Shown: positions 41,115-49,914, numbered from the stretch's first letter. The stretch: 64,000 bases of DNA from SKVR01 sp964491395 (GCA_964491395.1 CAZBGI010000006.1:1-64000), one strand, 5' to 3'. Notes: generated by a model from the letters alone, not told the origin. A program made the numbers and translations.

Positions 41115-43709
41115 TTAAAATCGTATTCCAATCAGTAATACATCGTCAATAGGAATACCATCTCCCAGCCATTCCTGGTAATCATTTTTGAACAAGTTGT
41201 ACATCTGACTCATGGGCATGTCCTTGTTTTCCAGGATGTGGTTTTTGATTCTCTTGGGAAAATATTTACGGCCTTCAGGTCCACCAAATTGGTCTGGCAG
41301 CCCGTCCGAAAAGAAATAAATGCAATCGTCTTTCTGGATTTTAAAAACATGATTTTCAAATATGGGCTCTGGTTTTCCTTCCTTGGGGATTCCTCCGATA
41401 GCGGAGCGGGTTCCCCGGGTTTCTATAAGTTCTCCTTCTCTTACCAGGTACAAGGGGCGGTGAGCACCCGAGAACTGCAATTCCATTTCTTTCATGTTGA
41501 CCTTGCATAATGCAACGTCCATGCCATCTCTTGCACTGGCACCTTCTTTGTCCTGACGCAGAGTTTGCTGAACGCCTTTATGCAACTGGGTGAGAATTTC
41601 GCCAGGGGTTAATACGGTGGGCTGATTAAGAATCTGGTTCATGATAAAGTAACCAATGAGCGAAAGCATCGCTCCGGGCACGCCATGACCAGTACAGTCG
41701 ATAGCGGCAATGTAGATGTCATCATCTTTTTCAAACATCCACGGGAAGTCGCCGCTTACAATATCACGGGGAAGATAAAACATGAAAGAATCGGGGAAAC
41801 TTTGCTTTATAAGCTTCTGGCTGGGAAGAATGGCATTTTGCAGTCTGAAGGCATAGTTGATACTATCGGTAATTTTGGCATTCTTTTCCTTAACCTCTTC
41901 TTCGATCTTTTTCAGCTCACTAATGTCGTGGAAGATGAAAAGAATCGTTTCCAGACGCCCTTCTTCATTAAATTCAGGAATGGCGTTCAGGGTCATGATT
42001 CTCTTGTTGTCTTCTGCAATGGAAAAGCTAATTTCTTTTTGTATTTTCTCTTTGCTCTTTTTAATAACTTCTGCAATAGTGTCAATCGTGCTTACCATTT
42101 CTTCGGTAAGCCCCACTTCGCTGATGTGTTTTTTGTTAAACTCCTCTGCTTTTCCTCCTGTGTAGGATTCGATGGCCGGGTTGGCATAAAATACGATTCT
42201 GCTCAGGTCAATACGCAGGATAATATCAGGTGAGTTGTCAGAAAGGGTCTGCATTTGTCCGCGCATGCGCTGCTCCTTTTCTGCTCTTTTTCTTTCGGTA
42301 ATGTCGCTGGTATTGAGAATAAGTCCATTGATGGCAGGGTCTTCCAGCAGGTTCCGACCGGTGGTTTCCAAAAACATAATGGCCCCATGTTTATTCAGAT
42401 AGCTATACTGAATTTTCTGGGATTCACCGGGTCTTTCGAGCAAATCTTCAAACATTTTATTGATGATGGTTTGCCCTTTTTTATTGATGCGGTCAAAATC
42501 TTTTCCGCCAAACATGTCGTCTTCGTTGTACCCCAGGATATTATTTACAGAAGGACTTACATACTTTAGCTTTTTATCTGCATCATAAATGGTAATAAGC
42601 TCAGAAGCATTCTCCAGGAGGGAGAACAAACGTTTTTGACTCTGATTTACTTCTTCAATCTTTTCTTCCAGGTGGGTGTTGGTCTTTTCCAGTTCTTCCT
42701 GGGTAAGCCGCATTTCTTCCGCATTCTGGCGGAGCTCCTCTTCGTTTTCTTTCAGCTCCTGGGTCATTTCCTGCGATTCGCGAAGCAAACGCTCTGTCTT
42801 CTCGGTTATCTTCAGGTTATAAAAGGTGCGGGCAACAATTTCTGCTATCTCTTTTACAAATGCAACTTCATGGGGTTTAAATTCTTTTACAGAAGCAAAC
42901 TCAAAAGCACCCTGAAGCTTTTCTTCCATGAAGAGAGGCACAATGAGCAGGCTATCGGGCTTCTTTTCACCCAATATTCCTGATGTTATGCTGAGATAGT
43001 ACTCGGGAATTTCTGTCCGGTGAATGATATCCCGTTCAATGGCTGCTTGTCCGACCAAACCATCACCGATGCGTACTTCATCTTTCAGATACTTCTTACG
43101 GTTATAGGCATAGGAGGCAGAAATACGAAGTACATTGGCTTCGTCATCGTAAATATAGAAAACACCTTGTACTACATCAATATACTTAATAAGGGCTTCC
43201 AGTACCTCATAGCTCAATAGGTTTACATCATTGTGTAAACGCAATATCTGCCCAATCTGGTCCTTACCACGCATTTCCCAGTTTTGCAAGGATTCTTTCT
43301 GGTTGTTTTCGTGCAGCTTGTCTCGTAAATTCTGCAGTGTTTTTCCCAGGGTATCGGAATCATCGGACACTTCAAAATCAATATCATACCTGCCGTTTCC
43401 TATTTCTTCAGCAAAGGTGGCTACTTTGTGAATGTTTTGGGTTTGGCTGTTAAGCCTGAGGTTGATTTTATCTGCTTCCTGTTGTTTCCTTTCCAGCAGC
43501 GTATATACCAGGTATCCTGTTAATCCAAAAATAAAGGGAATAAAATCAATGATAATAAGAACAGGGTTGGAATGATGAATTTGTAGAAAGGAGGATACTC
43601 CCATCCCCAGATTGAGACGACTCAGTTCCACAATCCAGGAGAACAGGGGAAAAACCAGGCCAATCAAAACGGAAAATATAACAACTTGTTTTTTGTCAAA
43701 AACCTTCAT
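41115..43709 (-). CDS. Membrane GAF-PAS-PAS-SpoIIE phosphatase (SiaA-like)
   Basis: 864 residues. Two TM helices (about 10-26 and 50-71), a HAMP-like linker, GAF (about 160-310), coiled coil (about 312-355), two PAS domains (about 358-470 and 480-600), and a SpoIIE/PPM phosphatase (about 610-864) with metal Asp in DIVSGDF, AIDCTGHGVPGAMLS, GMDVAL and FFSDGLPDQFGG. By position with siaB and siaC it should be the phosphatase that dephosphorylates SiaC. It differs from Pseudomonas SiaA in having GAF and PAS sensing in place of a large periplasmic region. Only about 24 residues lie between the two TM helices, so sensing is probably cytoplasmic. Confidence 0.9.
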   Translation of the reverse strand: MKVFDKKQVVIFSVLIGLVFPLFSWIVELSRLNLGMGVSSFLQIHHSNPVLIIIDFIPFIFGLTGYLVYTLLERKQQEADKINLRLNSQTQNIHKVATFAEEIGNGRYDIDFEVSDDSDTLGKTLQNLRDKLHENNQKESLQNWEMRGKDQIGQILRLHNDVNLLSYEVLEALIKYIDVVQGVFYIYDDEANVLRISASYAYNRKKYLKDEVRIGDGLVGQAAIERDIIHRTEIPEYYLSITSGILGEKKPDSLLIVPLFMEEKLQGAFEFASVKEFKPHEVAFVKEIAEIVARTFYNLKITEKTERLLRESQEMTQELKENEEELRQNAEEMRLTQEELEKTNTHLEEKIEEVNQSQKRLFSLLENASELITIYDADKKLKYVSPSVNNILGYNEDDMFGGKDFDRINKKGQTIINKMFEDLLERPGESQKIQYSYLNKHGAIMFLETTGRNLLEDPAINGLILNTSDITERKRAEKEQRMRGQMQTLSDNSPDIILRIDLSRIVFYANPAIESYTGGKAEEFNKKHISEVGLTEEMVSTIDTIAEVIKKSKEKIQKEISFSIAEDNKRIMTLNAIPEFNEEGRLETILFIFHDISELKKIEEEVKEKNAKITDSINYAFRLQNAILPSQKLIKQSFPDSFMFYLPRDIVSGDFPWMFEKDDDIYIAAIDCTGHGVPGAMLSLIGYFIMNQILNQPTVLTPGEILTQLHKGVQQTLRQDKEGASARDGMDVALCKVNMKEMELQFSGAHRPLYLVREGELIETRGTRSAIGGIPKEGKPEPIFENHVFKIQKDDCIYFFSDGLPDQFGGPEGRKYFPKRIKNHILENKDMPMSQMYNLFKNDYQEWLGDGIPIDDVLLIGIRF

Positions 43710-43851
43710 AAATGGGATAATTGGTTATATGCGTCTGCTGATAAAAAGCTAAATTTTCAATGATTATTAACAGGTTCTTTTTCGAATATGGGCAAAAATA
43801 CATTTAAAAAGAAACAAAAACCCCTGTGTTTTACGCAAAATTGATCTTTTT

Positions 43852-44697
43852 TTACACGTAGAAATCTCTTAGTTTTATGCTAAGTTCTTTAATGATTTCA
43901 ATGTCACGCTTTTCAAAAGATTTGAAAGAGGCTATCTCCAGCACGGCAAATGTTGTATTATCCTCTCTTGTCCAGGGTACGAGAAGAAGATGGGAAGGGG
44001 TTGCTGAACCCAGTCCTGATTTTACGGTGATGTACCCCTGGGGCAACTCATCGAGATACAATGGCTCAGCAGCCTTGGCTACCTGTCCGATAAGGCCTTC
44101 TCCTAGCTGAAATTCAAATACTTTCTCGTCCGGAATATAAAAGGCGTATGTGGAAGACAATATTAGTCTGTCAGATGCTTCAGTGGTTTCCCGCACAAAA
44201 ATCTCAGCCTGGGTTATTTCATATACCTCTGCCAGACAACTGAGTATTTTTTCTGACGTAATCCCGGGCTCTTTTGTATTTGCGCTCTTCAAAGCATTGT
44301 CAATGCACTGATGAAGTTTTTGTTTTTTACTTTCCAACTCCCTCTGGAGCTCTTCTTCTCTTTCCTGCTGCATCCTGGCAGTATCTTCTGTTTCCTCCTT
44401 TTGCTCACTCTGTATTGACGCGGCTTCTTTTTCAGCTTGCTGCTTCCTGAGGTTCTGGTGCTGAACAAAGTCGTATATGGCAAGTCCCAGAATAATCAGA
44501 AAAGGAACGAATATCACCAATGCCTGAAGAACATAAAGGTTGTTTATAAGCGTGTCTGTTTGAATTTCCGGACTCAATTCTTGGGTTAGTGTTTCGATTT
44601 TGCCTGTACTAACAAATAATACTCTGGCCATGATGAGCAGAAAAACCTCCGTGGCGATGTACAGGAATAACTTTATACGGTTCATGTGTTTATGCAT
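43852..44697 (-). CDS. Membrane-anchored GAF sensor protein
   Basis: 281 residues: two TM helices (about 9-28 and 55-76), a strongly charged coiled coil (about 85-130), and a C-terminal GAF domain (about 150-281) with no catalytic output. The GAF is clearly related to that of the next gene, the SiaA-like phosphatase: both share G(E/D)GL(I/V)GQ, a Y(I/L)(T/S) stretch followed by SG, and FASVK/IASFK segments. It may be a sensor subunit that pairs with the phosphatase through coiled coils. A TAACTTTG box (44874-44867) lies 170 nt upstream, giving a long leader. ATG at 44697 or 44685. Confidence 0.8.
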   Translation of the reverse strand: MHKHMNRIKLFLYIATEVFLLIMARVLFVSTGKIETLTQELSPEIQTDTLINNLYVLQALVIFVPFLIILGLAIYDFVQHQNLRKQQAEKEAASIQSEQKEETEDTARMQQEREEELQRELESKKQKLHQCIDNALKSANTKEPGITSEKILSCLAEVYEITQAEIFVRETTEASDRLILSSTYAFYIPDEKVFEFQLGEGLIGQVAKAAEPLYLDELPQGYITVKSGLGSATPSHLLLVPWTREDNTTFAVLEIASFKSFEKRDIEIIKELSIKLRDFYV

Positions 44698-44950
44698 TTA
44701 AAATTTATATTACCGACCTGGCTTATCAACTTGGGAAATACCGGTTGGGTACCTTTTATTTATACTCTAAACCCTTTCATGCAGCAGTATTTTTTTGCTG
44801 TTGATATATAACAGATTGATGAACGTTTTATGAGCATTAAATTAAGCGGTTTCAAATTCATCGATGCAAAGTTATTGTAAGTTCAATAAGTGTAATTACA
44901 GATATTCATACGTATTTACCTCAATAACGTTATGTTTTTTGAAAAAAAAC

Positions 44951-45520
44951 TTAATATTGATTAAGTTTCGATAGAAATCTGATGATTTCATCCACCTTCA
45001 TAATATGATCTACCGTGCCGGCTCTTTCAAGAGCAGCAGCAGGCATGGTAGGCATTTGGGCTTCAGAAGGATCCTGAACAATGGTTAGGCCTCCGTGGTC
45101 TTTTACCTTTTTCAGTCCTGTGGCACCATCTTTATTAGCCCCGGAAAGAATAATACCTACTGTTTTCTCTTTATAGCAATACGCTCCCGTGGCAAAAGTA
45201 AGGTCAATAGCAGGTCTGGAGTGATTGACAGGTTCTTCGGTAGAGAGAGCAAATTTTCCGGCAAGTTCTATATAAAGATGATAATTTGCCGGTGCCAGGT
45301 AAACCTTGCCGGGTTTCAGGCTTTCTTTATCCAGGGGCTCTATTACAGGCAAAACTGATTTGATAGAAAGGGCTTCAACAAAACCATGTCTTACGTGCTT
45401 AAGGCGATGCAATGCCAATACAACCGGAATATTAAAACCTGCCGGAAGCTTGCTCAATATTTTGGTAACCAACTGAAAACTTCCTGCTGAACCTCCAATG
45501 ATAATCAATTTATACTTCAT
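44951..45520 (-). CDS. CheB-type protein-glutamate methylesterase (no receiver)
   Basis: 189 residues, only the CheB effector domain. Catalytic triad S11 (GGSAGSF), H38 (ALHRLKH) and D131 (SGANKDG) present. Canonical CheB has an N-terminal receiver that inhibits it; here none, so activity must be set by expression or partners. The usual substrate is the methylated glutamates of chemoreceptors, but no receptor, CheA or CheW is in the window. It follows cheR by 71 nt and mirrors the CheB-CheR module of the large fusion protein. Confidence 0.9.
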   Translation of the reverse strand: MKYKLIIIGGSAGSFQLVTKILSKLPAGFNIPVVLALHRLKHVRHGFVEALSIKSVLPVIEPLDKESLKPGKVYLAPANYHLYIELAGKFALSTEEPVNHSRPAIDLTFATGAYCYKEKTVGIILSGANKDGATGLKKVKDHGGLTIVQDPSEAQMPTMPAAALERAGTVDHIMKVDEIIRFLSKLNQY

Positions 45521-45591
45521 GTATTACAGTTTGTTTTTCCGGCATTTCCCGGCACAATACGCCAAAGGATTAATCAGTGCCTGTTTAGGGG

Positions 45592-46446
45592 TTATTCATT
45601 TACGATTTTTCGGTATATTTTTTCACTTTCATTGATCAGGGTGTACTTCTTGAAATCCTTGCAGAAAGTAATATTTTCCTTGTTCCCTATGGCAAGATAC
45701 CCATTATAGGAAAGCTTCCCGGTAAATTCTTCCAGTAGCTTTTCCTGGTATTGGGCCGTATAATAAATAAATACATTGCGGCAAATAATGACATTGATTC
45801 CTTTGATGCTTTTATGGTCTCCACCGTTAAAAACTTCATATTGTACGTTCTGATACAAATCATCTGCAAAAACAAACCCGTTGGCTTGCCTTGAGCAATA
45901 CTTTGAAAAGTCCGATGATTCATCTTCTTTGAACCTTTTGTAATTATTTTCGGAAATTTCAAGAATGTTGTTGGTATAAATCTTTCTTCTGCTTTGGTCA
46001 ATGATCTCTTTATTGATATCTGTGGCGATGATAATGGATTTGTCGTATATGTTGGCTTCTTTTAATGCGATAGCAGTACTTATCACCTCCTCGCCCGTAG
46101 AACAACCCGGAATCCAGATTTTGATTCTCATTTGGTTACTACGCATTGATTTACAAATATCGTCGCGAAAGTTTCGCCAAAAGGCCGGATCCCGGAAAAA
46201 TTCCGTGCCGTCGATACTCATCTGTAGCTGAAACTGAGGAAAAAATTCAGGCTGGCTCTCCAGGGTCTGCAGCAGACCTTCCAGGTTTTTGAAATCATTC
46301 TGAATGATAACACCCGATATTCTCCGCTTTAAAGAAGTACTGGCATATACACTTATGTCATAGTCGTAATGCTTCTTTATCACCTCGGTTAGTTTCCTGA
46401 TACCGGAAATGCCTATGTCTATCTCTTCCTTGTTCGCTCTGTTCAT
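45592..46446 (-). CDS. CheR-type protein-glutamate methyltransferase
   Basis: 284 residues: an N-terminal helical domain (about 10-80) and a SAM-binding domain (about 85-280). Motifs: DGTEFFRDPAFW, IPGCSTGEEVIS (SAM site) and VIICRNVFIYY. With cheB it forms a receptor-adaptation pair, here without chemoreceptors. It is the first gene of the minus-strand signalling run; a TATATTTG box (46479-46472) lies about 26 nt upstream of the ATG. It diverges from the thiamine-binding/NadR/DMT operon. Confidence 0.9.
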   Translation of the reverse strand: MNRANKEEIDIGISGIRKLTEVIKKHYDYDISVYASTSLKRRISGVIIQNDFKNLEGLLQTLESQPEFFPQFQLQMSIDGTEFFRDPAFWRNFRDDICKSMRSNQMRIKIWIPGCSTGEEVISTAIALKEANIYDKSIIIATDINKEIIDQSRRKIYTNNILEISENNYKRFKEDESSDFSKYCSRQANGFVFADDLYQNVQYEVFNGGDHKSIKGINVIICRNVFIYYTAQYQEKLLEEFTGKLSYNGYLAIGNKENITFCKDFKKYTLINESEKIYRKIVNE

Positions 46447-46471
46447 TGATAGTTTTTTAAGTCATCGGCGA

Positions 46472-46479
46472 CAAATATA
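46472..46479 (-). promoter_or_regulatory. Probable -7 box of cheR-cheB
   Basis: TATATTTG on the minus strand, 26 nt before the cheR ATG; full TAnnTTTG match, no clear -33. Confidence 0.45.
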
Positions 46480-46616
46480 GCAAAATATCTTTTGCATGTT
46501 TTACCGTAAATCACGGCATTTTCTATTTCTTTCGCACATAAAACGCGGTTGAGATTTTGACTGGTAATAACGCATATTCCGCAATTTCCAGGAATGCTTT
46601 TCACAAATGGAATTGG

Positions 46617-46624
46617 TATATTTG
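46617..46624 (+). promoter_or_regulatory. Probable -7 box of the 46.7-48.4 kb operon
   Basis: TATATTTG on the plus strand, 43 nt before the first ATG of the operon; divergent from the cheR box 140 nt away. Confidence 0.5.
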
Positions 46625-46666
46625 CAGCTGGAAAAAACAAAATTCGATTCTTAACCTAAAAATTAC

Positions 46667-46933
46667 ATGAAAATGGAAGAAATGCAGGCCTCTGTTGAAA
46701 TTAGTATGTATCCACTGGGACGCGAATATGTGCCGGATATCAAAGAATTTATTGACAATCTGAAGAAAAACAATCAGGTTATTGTAGAAGTGAACGGAAT
46801 GAGCACCCAGATTTTCGGACCTTTTCGCACCATCATGCAATTACTCACCGATGAAATGGAAGCTTCCTTTCGCAAAAACGGCAAAAACGTTTTTGTCATG
46901 AAGGTAATCAATGCATCTTTGCAGCAAAAATAG
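46667..46933 (+). CDS. Thiamine-binding-like protein (YkoF/MTH1187 family)
   Basis: 88 residues, a single ferredoxin-like domain of the MTH1187/YkoF-type thiamine-binding family. Family pattern visible: SVEISMYPLGREYVPDIKEFI at the N-terminus, EVNGMSTQIFGP in the middle and a helix LTDEMEASFRK. Relatives bind thiamine or hydroxymethylpyrimidine, or act as small sensors; transport itself is not shown. It overlaps the next gene by 23 nt, and the third gene overlaps the second, so the three are translated as one operon, with a DMT permease that could be the matching transporter. Confidence 0.7.
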   Translation: MKMEEMQASVEISMYPLGREYVPDIKEFIDNLKKNNQVIVEVNGMSTQIFGPFRTIMQLLTDEMEASFRKNGKNVFVMKVINASLQQK

Positions 46934-47468
46934 TGTGGCTGCCGATAAAGTGAGAAAAATAGCCATTACCGGGCCCGAGTCAACCGGTAAATCCGAACTG
47001 GCAAAAGCGCTGGCACAACACTATAACGGGGGTTTTGTGCCCGAATTCGCCCGTGAATATATTGATCAGCTGAACAGGGATTATACACGGGATGACATTT
47101 TATTCATTGCTCAACACCAACTCAAGCGGGAGCAGGACGTATTGGAAAGTTCTGAAGGATTCTTGTTTGCTGATACCGAACTCATTGTTACAAAGATTTG
47201 GAGTTTACATAAGTATGGCCATTGTCATCCCTGGATTGAAGCGCAAATAACAAAGCATCCGTATGATTTGTTTCTGCTTTGCAATATTGATTTGCCCTGG
47301 CAATATGATGAGCAACGCGAGCACCCACATTTGAGAAGTTTCTTCTTTGACTGGTATAAAAGAGAGTTGGATGAGTACAGGTTTCCCTATAAGATTGTAA
47401 GCGGCACAGGAAAAGACAGGCTGCAAAATGCCATCAGAATGATTGATAATTATTTCGAAAAAACATGA
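46911..47468 (+). CDS. NadR-like ATP-binding protein (nicotinamide riboside kinase-type)
   Basis: 185 residues with a P-loop GPESTGKSEL (about 21-30), the exact form found in the kinase domain of NadR, and downstream EFAREYID and DTELIVTKIW. The NadR kinase domain phosphorylates nicotinamide riboside to NMN. No adenylyltransferase or DNA-binding part is present. The ATG lies within the end of the preceding gene; a GTG just past that gene's stop is the alternative start. Coupled by an ATGA overlap to the DMT transporter gene. Vitamin salvage is the likely theme. Confidence 0.82.
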   Translation: MHLCSKNSVAADKVRKIAITGPESTGKSELAKALAQHYNGGFVPEFAREYIDQLNRDYTRDDILFIAQHQLKREQDVLESSEGFLFADTELIVTKIWSLHKYGHCHPWIEAQITKHPYDLFLLCNIDLPWQYDEQREHPHLRSFFFDWYKRELDEYRFPYKIVSGTGKDRLQNAIRMIDNYFEKT

Positions 47469-48358
47469 ATAACCTCAAGCTTTTAGGGCTTTATGCCCAG
47501 TTGCATTTTATTGTAATATTGCTTGGGTTTACTGCCATTCTGGGTGCGCTGATTTCTATAGATGCCATTTCCCTGGTGTGGTTCAGGATGTTTTTTGCCA
47601 CAGTAGGGTTATGGGTATTTCTTAAATACAAAAACCGCTCTTTACGAGTCAACCGAAAACAGCTGGTGCATTTGTTTCTGGTGGGTGTGCTTGTGGCTTT
47701 GCATTGGATAACCTTTTTTCATGCCATCAAAGTTTCCAATGTTTCGGTTACTTTGGGGGTTTTTGCATCTATCACCCTTTTTACCAGCCTCCTTGAGCCT
47801 TTCATGCAAAAACGCAAGATTTTCTGGTTTGAAGTGTTAACCGGGCTTGTTATCATTATCGGTATTTACCTGATTTTTCAATACGAAATGCAATATGTAG
47901 AGGGAATTCTCTTCTCTTTGCTCTCTGCTTTACTCAATTCGTTGTTTGTGGTGCTCAATCGCAATATTAACCTAAAGCACCAATGGCATCCTGTTTTGAT
48001 TACCTTTTATGAAATGGCCGGTGGTTTTATTGCCATTACCCTCTTCTACATGGCCACACAGCAGTTGAAACCTGAGATGTTATACATTGGATGGGTTGAT
48101 TTGGGTTGGATCCTGGTGCTGAGCCTGGTTTGCACTTCCTATGCTTTCACAGCCATTGTAGAAATCATGAAAGAATTATCGGCTTACACGGTGGTGCTTG
48201 CCATTAACCTCGAACCGGTTTACGGCATTTTCCTGGCTTTTCTTATTTTCGGAGAAGCCGAAACCATGTCGACAGGTTTCTATATTGGAACCCTCATCAT
48301 CATGGTTTCGGTATTTTCCTACCCCTATTTAAAGGGCAAGATTCTTTTTCACCGATGA
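47465..48358 (+). CDS. EamA/DMT-family transporter
   Basis: 297 residues with ten predicted TM helices in two repeated EamA halves (about 1-140 and 150-297). Motifs: GALISIDAISLVWFRMFFA near the N-terminus and NLEPVYGIFLAFLIFGE in the second repeat, a highly conserved EamA segment. Inner-membrane exporter or importer of small metabolites; substrate unpredictable. Translationally coupled to the NadR-like gene (ATGA overlap). Given the neighbours, a vitamin or nucleoside substrate is possible. Its 3' end overlaps cysQ by 30 nt in opposite orientation. Confidence 0.9.
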   Translation: MNNLKLLGLYAQLHFIVILLGFTAILGALISIDAISLVWFRMFFATVGLWVFLKYKNRSLRVNRKQLVHLFLVGVLVALHWITFFHAIKVSNVSVTLGVFASITLFTSLLEPFMQKRKIFWFEVLTGLVIIIGIYLIFQYEMQYVEGILFSLLSALLNSLFVVLNRNINLKHQWHPVLITFYEMAGGFIAITLFYMATQQLKPEMLYIGWVDLGWILVLSLVCTSYAFTAIVEIMKELSAYTVVLAINLEPVYGIFLAFLIFGEAETMSTGFYIGTLIIMVSVFSYPYLKGKILFHR

Positions 48359-49183
48359 GCGCATGGTAGGATCGGCAAAAGCCACAAAACCTGGAGTTTT
48401 CAGGTTTTCCTTGTTATAAAGCATCGTTTCTCCCCGGGGCAGTGTAATTACATCGCCTCCGGCTGCCAGGAGCAGGGCATGCCCCGCCGCAGTATCCCAT
48501 TCATTTATTATATCTTCACGTGCATAAAATTGCACTGTGCCTTCAGCCAGAAGACAAAATTTGAGCGAACTTCCTTTGGTAATGGTTTTGGGGAGGTTTT
48601 CACCAGAAAGTCGGGAAATAAGCTTTTGTGTGCCCCGGGTTAAGTGAGAACGACTGATGGCAAATGCCGGCTTTTCGTTATCAATGCGGGTTTGTATAGG
48701 AATAGCTGATTCCGTTATATTTCTGAGTTGAAGGGAAAACAAATCCTTCAGTAAATCAGTCAGAGAATTGATTTTAAAAGCTCCCTTGCCTATCCAGCCA
48801 AAATATCCTTCATTAATGGCCGGCGCCGTGACCACACCAAATACAGGTTGCTGATTTTTAATGAGAGCAATGTTGATCGTAAACTCCCCGTTCCGACTCG
48901 TAAACTCTTTGGTACCGTCTACCGGATCCACCATCCAGACAAGATTCTGCTTCTTCCTTACAGGATAAGCCCTTTTAGGACTTTCTTCGCTGATGACCAG
49001 GATTCCTGTTTTATCCAATGCTGAACAAATGATTTGATTGGCCATTTTATCTGCCAGTGTAATGGGAGAGCCATCCTGCTTAAATTCGGTCTTAAAATCC
49101 CCGGAATACACTTTCATAACTGCTTTGCCTGCTTCCAGGGCTGCCCTGATGGCCTCTAAGTATAAAGATTCAAAGTTTGTCAT
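48329..49183 (-). CDS. cysQ: 3'(2'),5'-bisphosphate nucleotidase CysQ
   Basis: 284 residues of the inositol monophosphatase superfamily. CysQ hydrolyses PAP to AMP, preventing build-up of this by-product of sulfate assimilation and sulfotransferases; Li+-sensitive, Mg2+-dependent. Metal site motifs: VISEESPKR (Glu), MVDPVDGTKEF (Asp-Asp) and EWDTAAGHALL (Asp). The C-terminus overlaps the DMT gene convergently by 30 nt. Upstream, a short leader diverges from the peroxidase gene. Other cys genes are not nearby. Confidence 0.92.
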   Translation of the reverse strand: MTNFESLYLEAIRAALEAGKAVMKVYSGDFKTEFKQDGSPITLADKMANQIICSALDKTGILVISEESPKRAYPVRKKQNLVWMVDPVDGTKEFTSRNGEFTINIALIKNQQPVFGVVTAPAINEGYFGWIGKGAFKINSLTDLLKDLFSLQLRNITESAIPIQTRIDNEKPAFAISRSHLTRGTQKLISRLSGENLPKTITKGSSLKFCLLAEGTVQFYAREDIINEWDTAAGHALLLAAGGDVITLPRGETMLYNKENLKTPGFVAFADPTMRSSVKKNLAL

Positions 49184-49350
49184 TTGGATATTGATAATGA
49201 TTTAATTTCAAAGATACTTTTTTTCTTAGTCTTTTGGAAGTTGTTGCCAGGGCTCAAACTTTTTGAGACAGGAATTGTTGTAGAGTCAATGTTGATGTTG
49301 TTTAGCAAATGAACTATTGTCGTTTAACAAACCTAATTAATTTTGAAAGT

Positions 49351-49914
49351 ATGAAAACAATTAAGCATCAGTTTTTTAAGAGCATTTTATTTGCCATCGC
49401 AATGGTCATGTTATCTGGTATGGTGACAGCCAATAATCCAACCCTGCACGATTTTGTGGTAAAAGACATATATGGCGATGATTTCCACTTGTCTCAACTG
49501 GAGGGTAAAAAAGTAATGATTGTAAATACAGCCTCCAAATGCGGACTGACTCCTCAATATGAAAAACTTGAGAAGCTTTACAAAACCTATTCAGACCAGG
49601 ATTTTGTAATCATCGGATTTCCTGCCAACAACTTCATGAACCAGGAACCGGGAACCAATGAAGAGATCATTGCTTTTTGTGAAGAAAACTACGGCGTTTC
49701 TTTTCCCATGATGTCTAAAATCTCTGTAAAGGGTGATGATATTCATCCTCTCTATGCCTGGTTGACCATGGAAGAAAAAAATGGTTTTGAAGATTCGGAG
49801 GTATCATGGAATTTTCAAAAATACCTGGTGAATGAAAAAGGTGAATTGGTTGCATATTTTTCTCCCCGCCACGACCCCCTTTCTGATGATATTGTGAACT
49901 GGATAGTTGAATAA
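49351..49914 (+). CDS. Glutathione peroxidase-family thiol peroxidase, exported
   Basis: 187 residues with a signal peptide (about 1-27), so periplasmic. GPx fold: peroxidatic Cys in NTASKCGLTPQY; FPANNF, where the usual catalytic Gln (NQF) is Asn; a possible resolving Cys in IIAFCEENYG; and Trp-Asn in VSWNFQKYLV. The non-Sec, Cys-type enzyme is usually thioredoxin-dependent. The ATG at 49351 is chosen because the signal peptide starts there. A TAATTTTG box ends only 5 nt before the ATG (49338-49345), which would give a very short leader if real. A good terminator follows. Confidence 0.9.
   Translation: MKTIKHQFFKSILFAIAMVMLSGMVTANNPTLHDFVVKDIYGDDFHLSQLEGKKVMIVNTASKCGLTPQYEKLEKLYKTYSDQDFVIIGFPANNFMNQEPGTNEEIIAFCEENYGVSFPMMSKISVKGDDIHPLYAWLTMEEKNGFEDSEVSWNFQKYLVNEKGELVAYFSPRHDPLSDDIVNWIVE

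Noticed and set aside
46443..46640. 65-residue minus-strand frame upstream of cheR
   Set aside because: Occupies the divergent promoter region with -7 boxes on both strands; composition is not protein-like.
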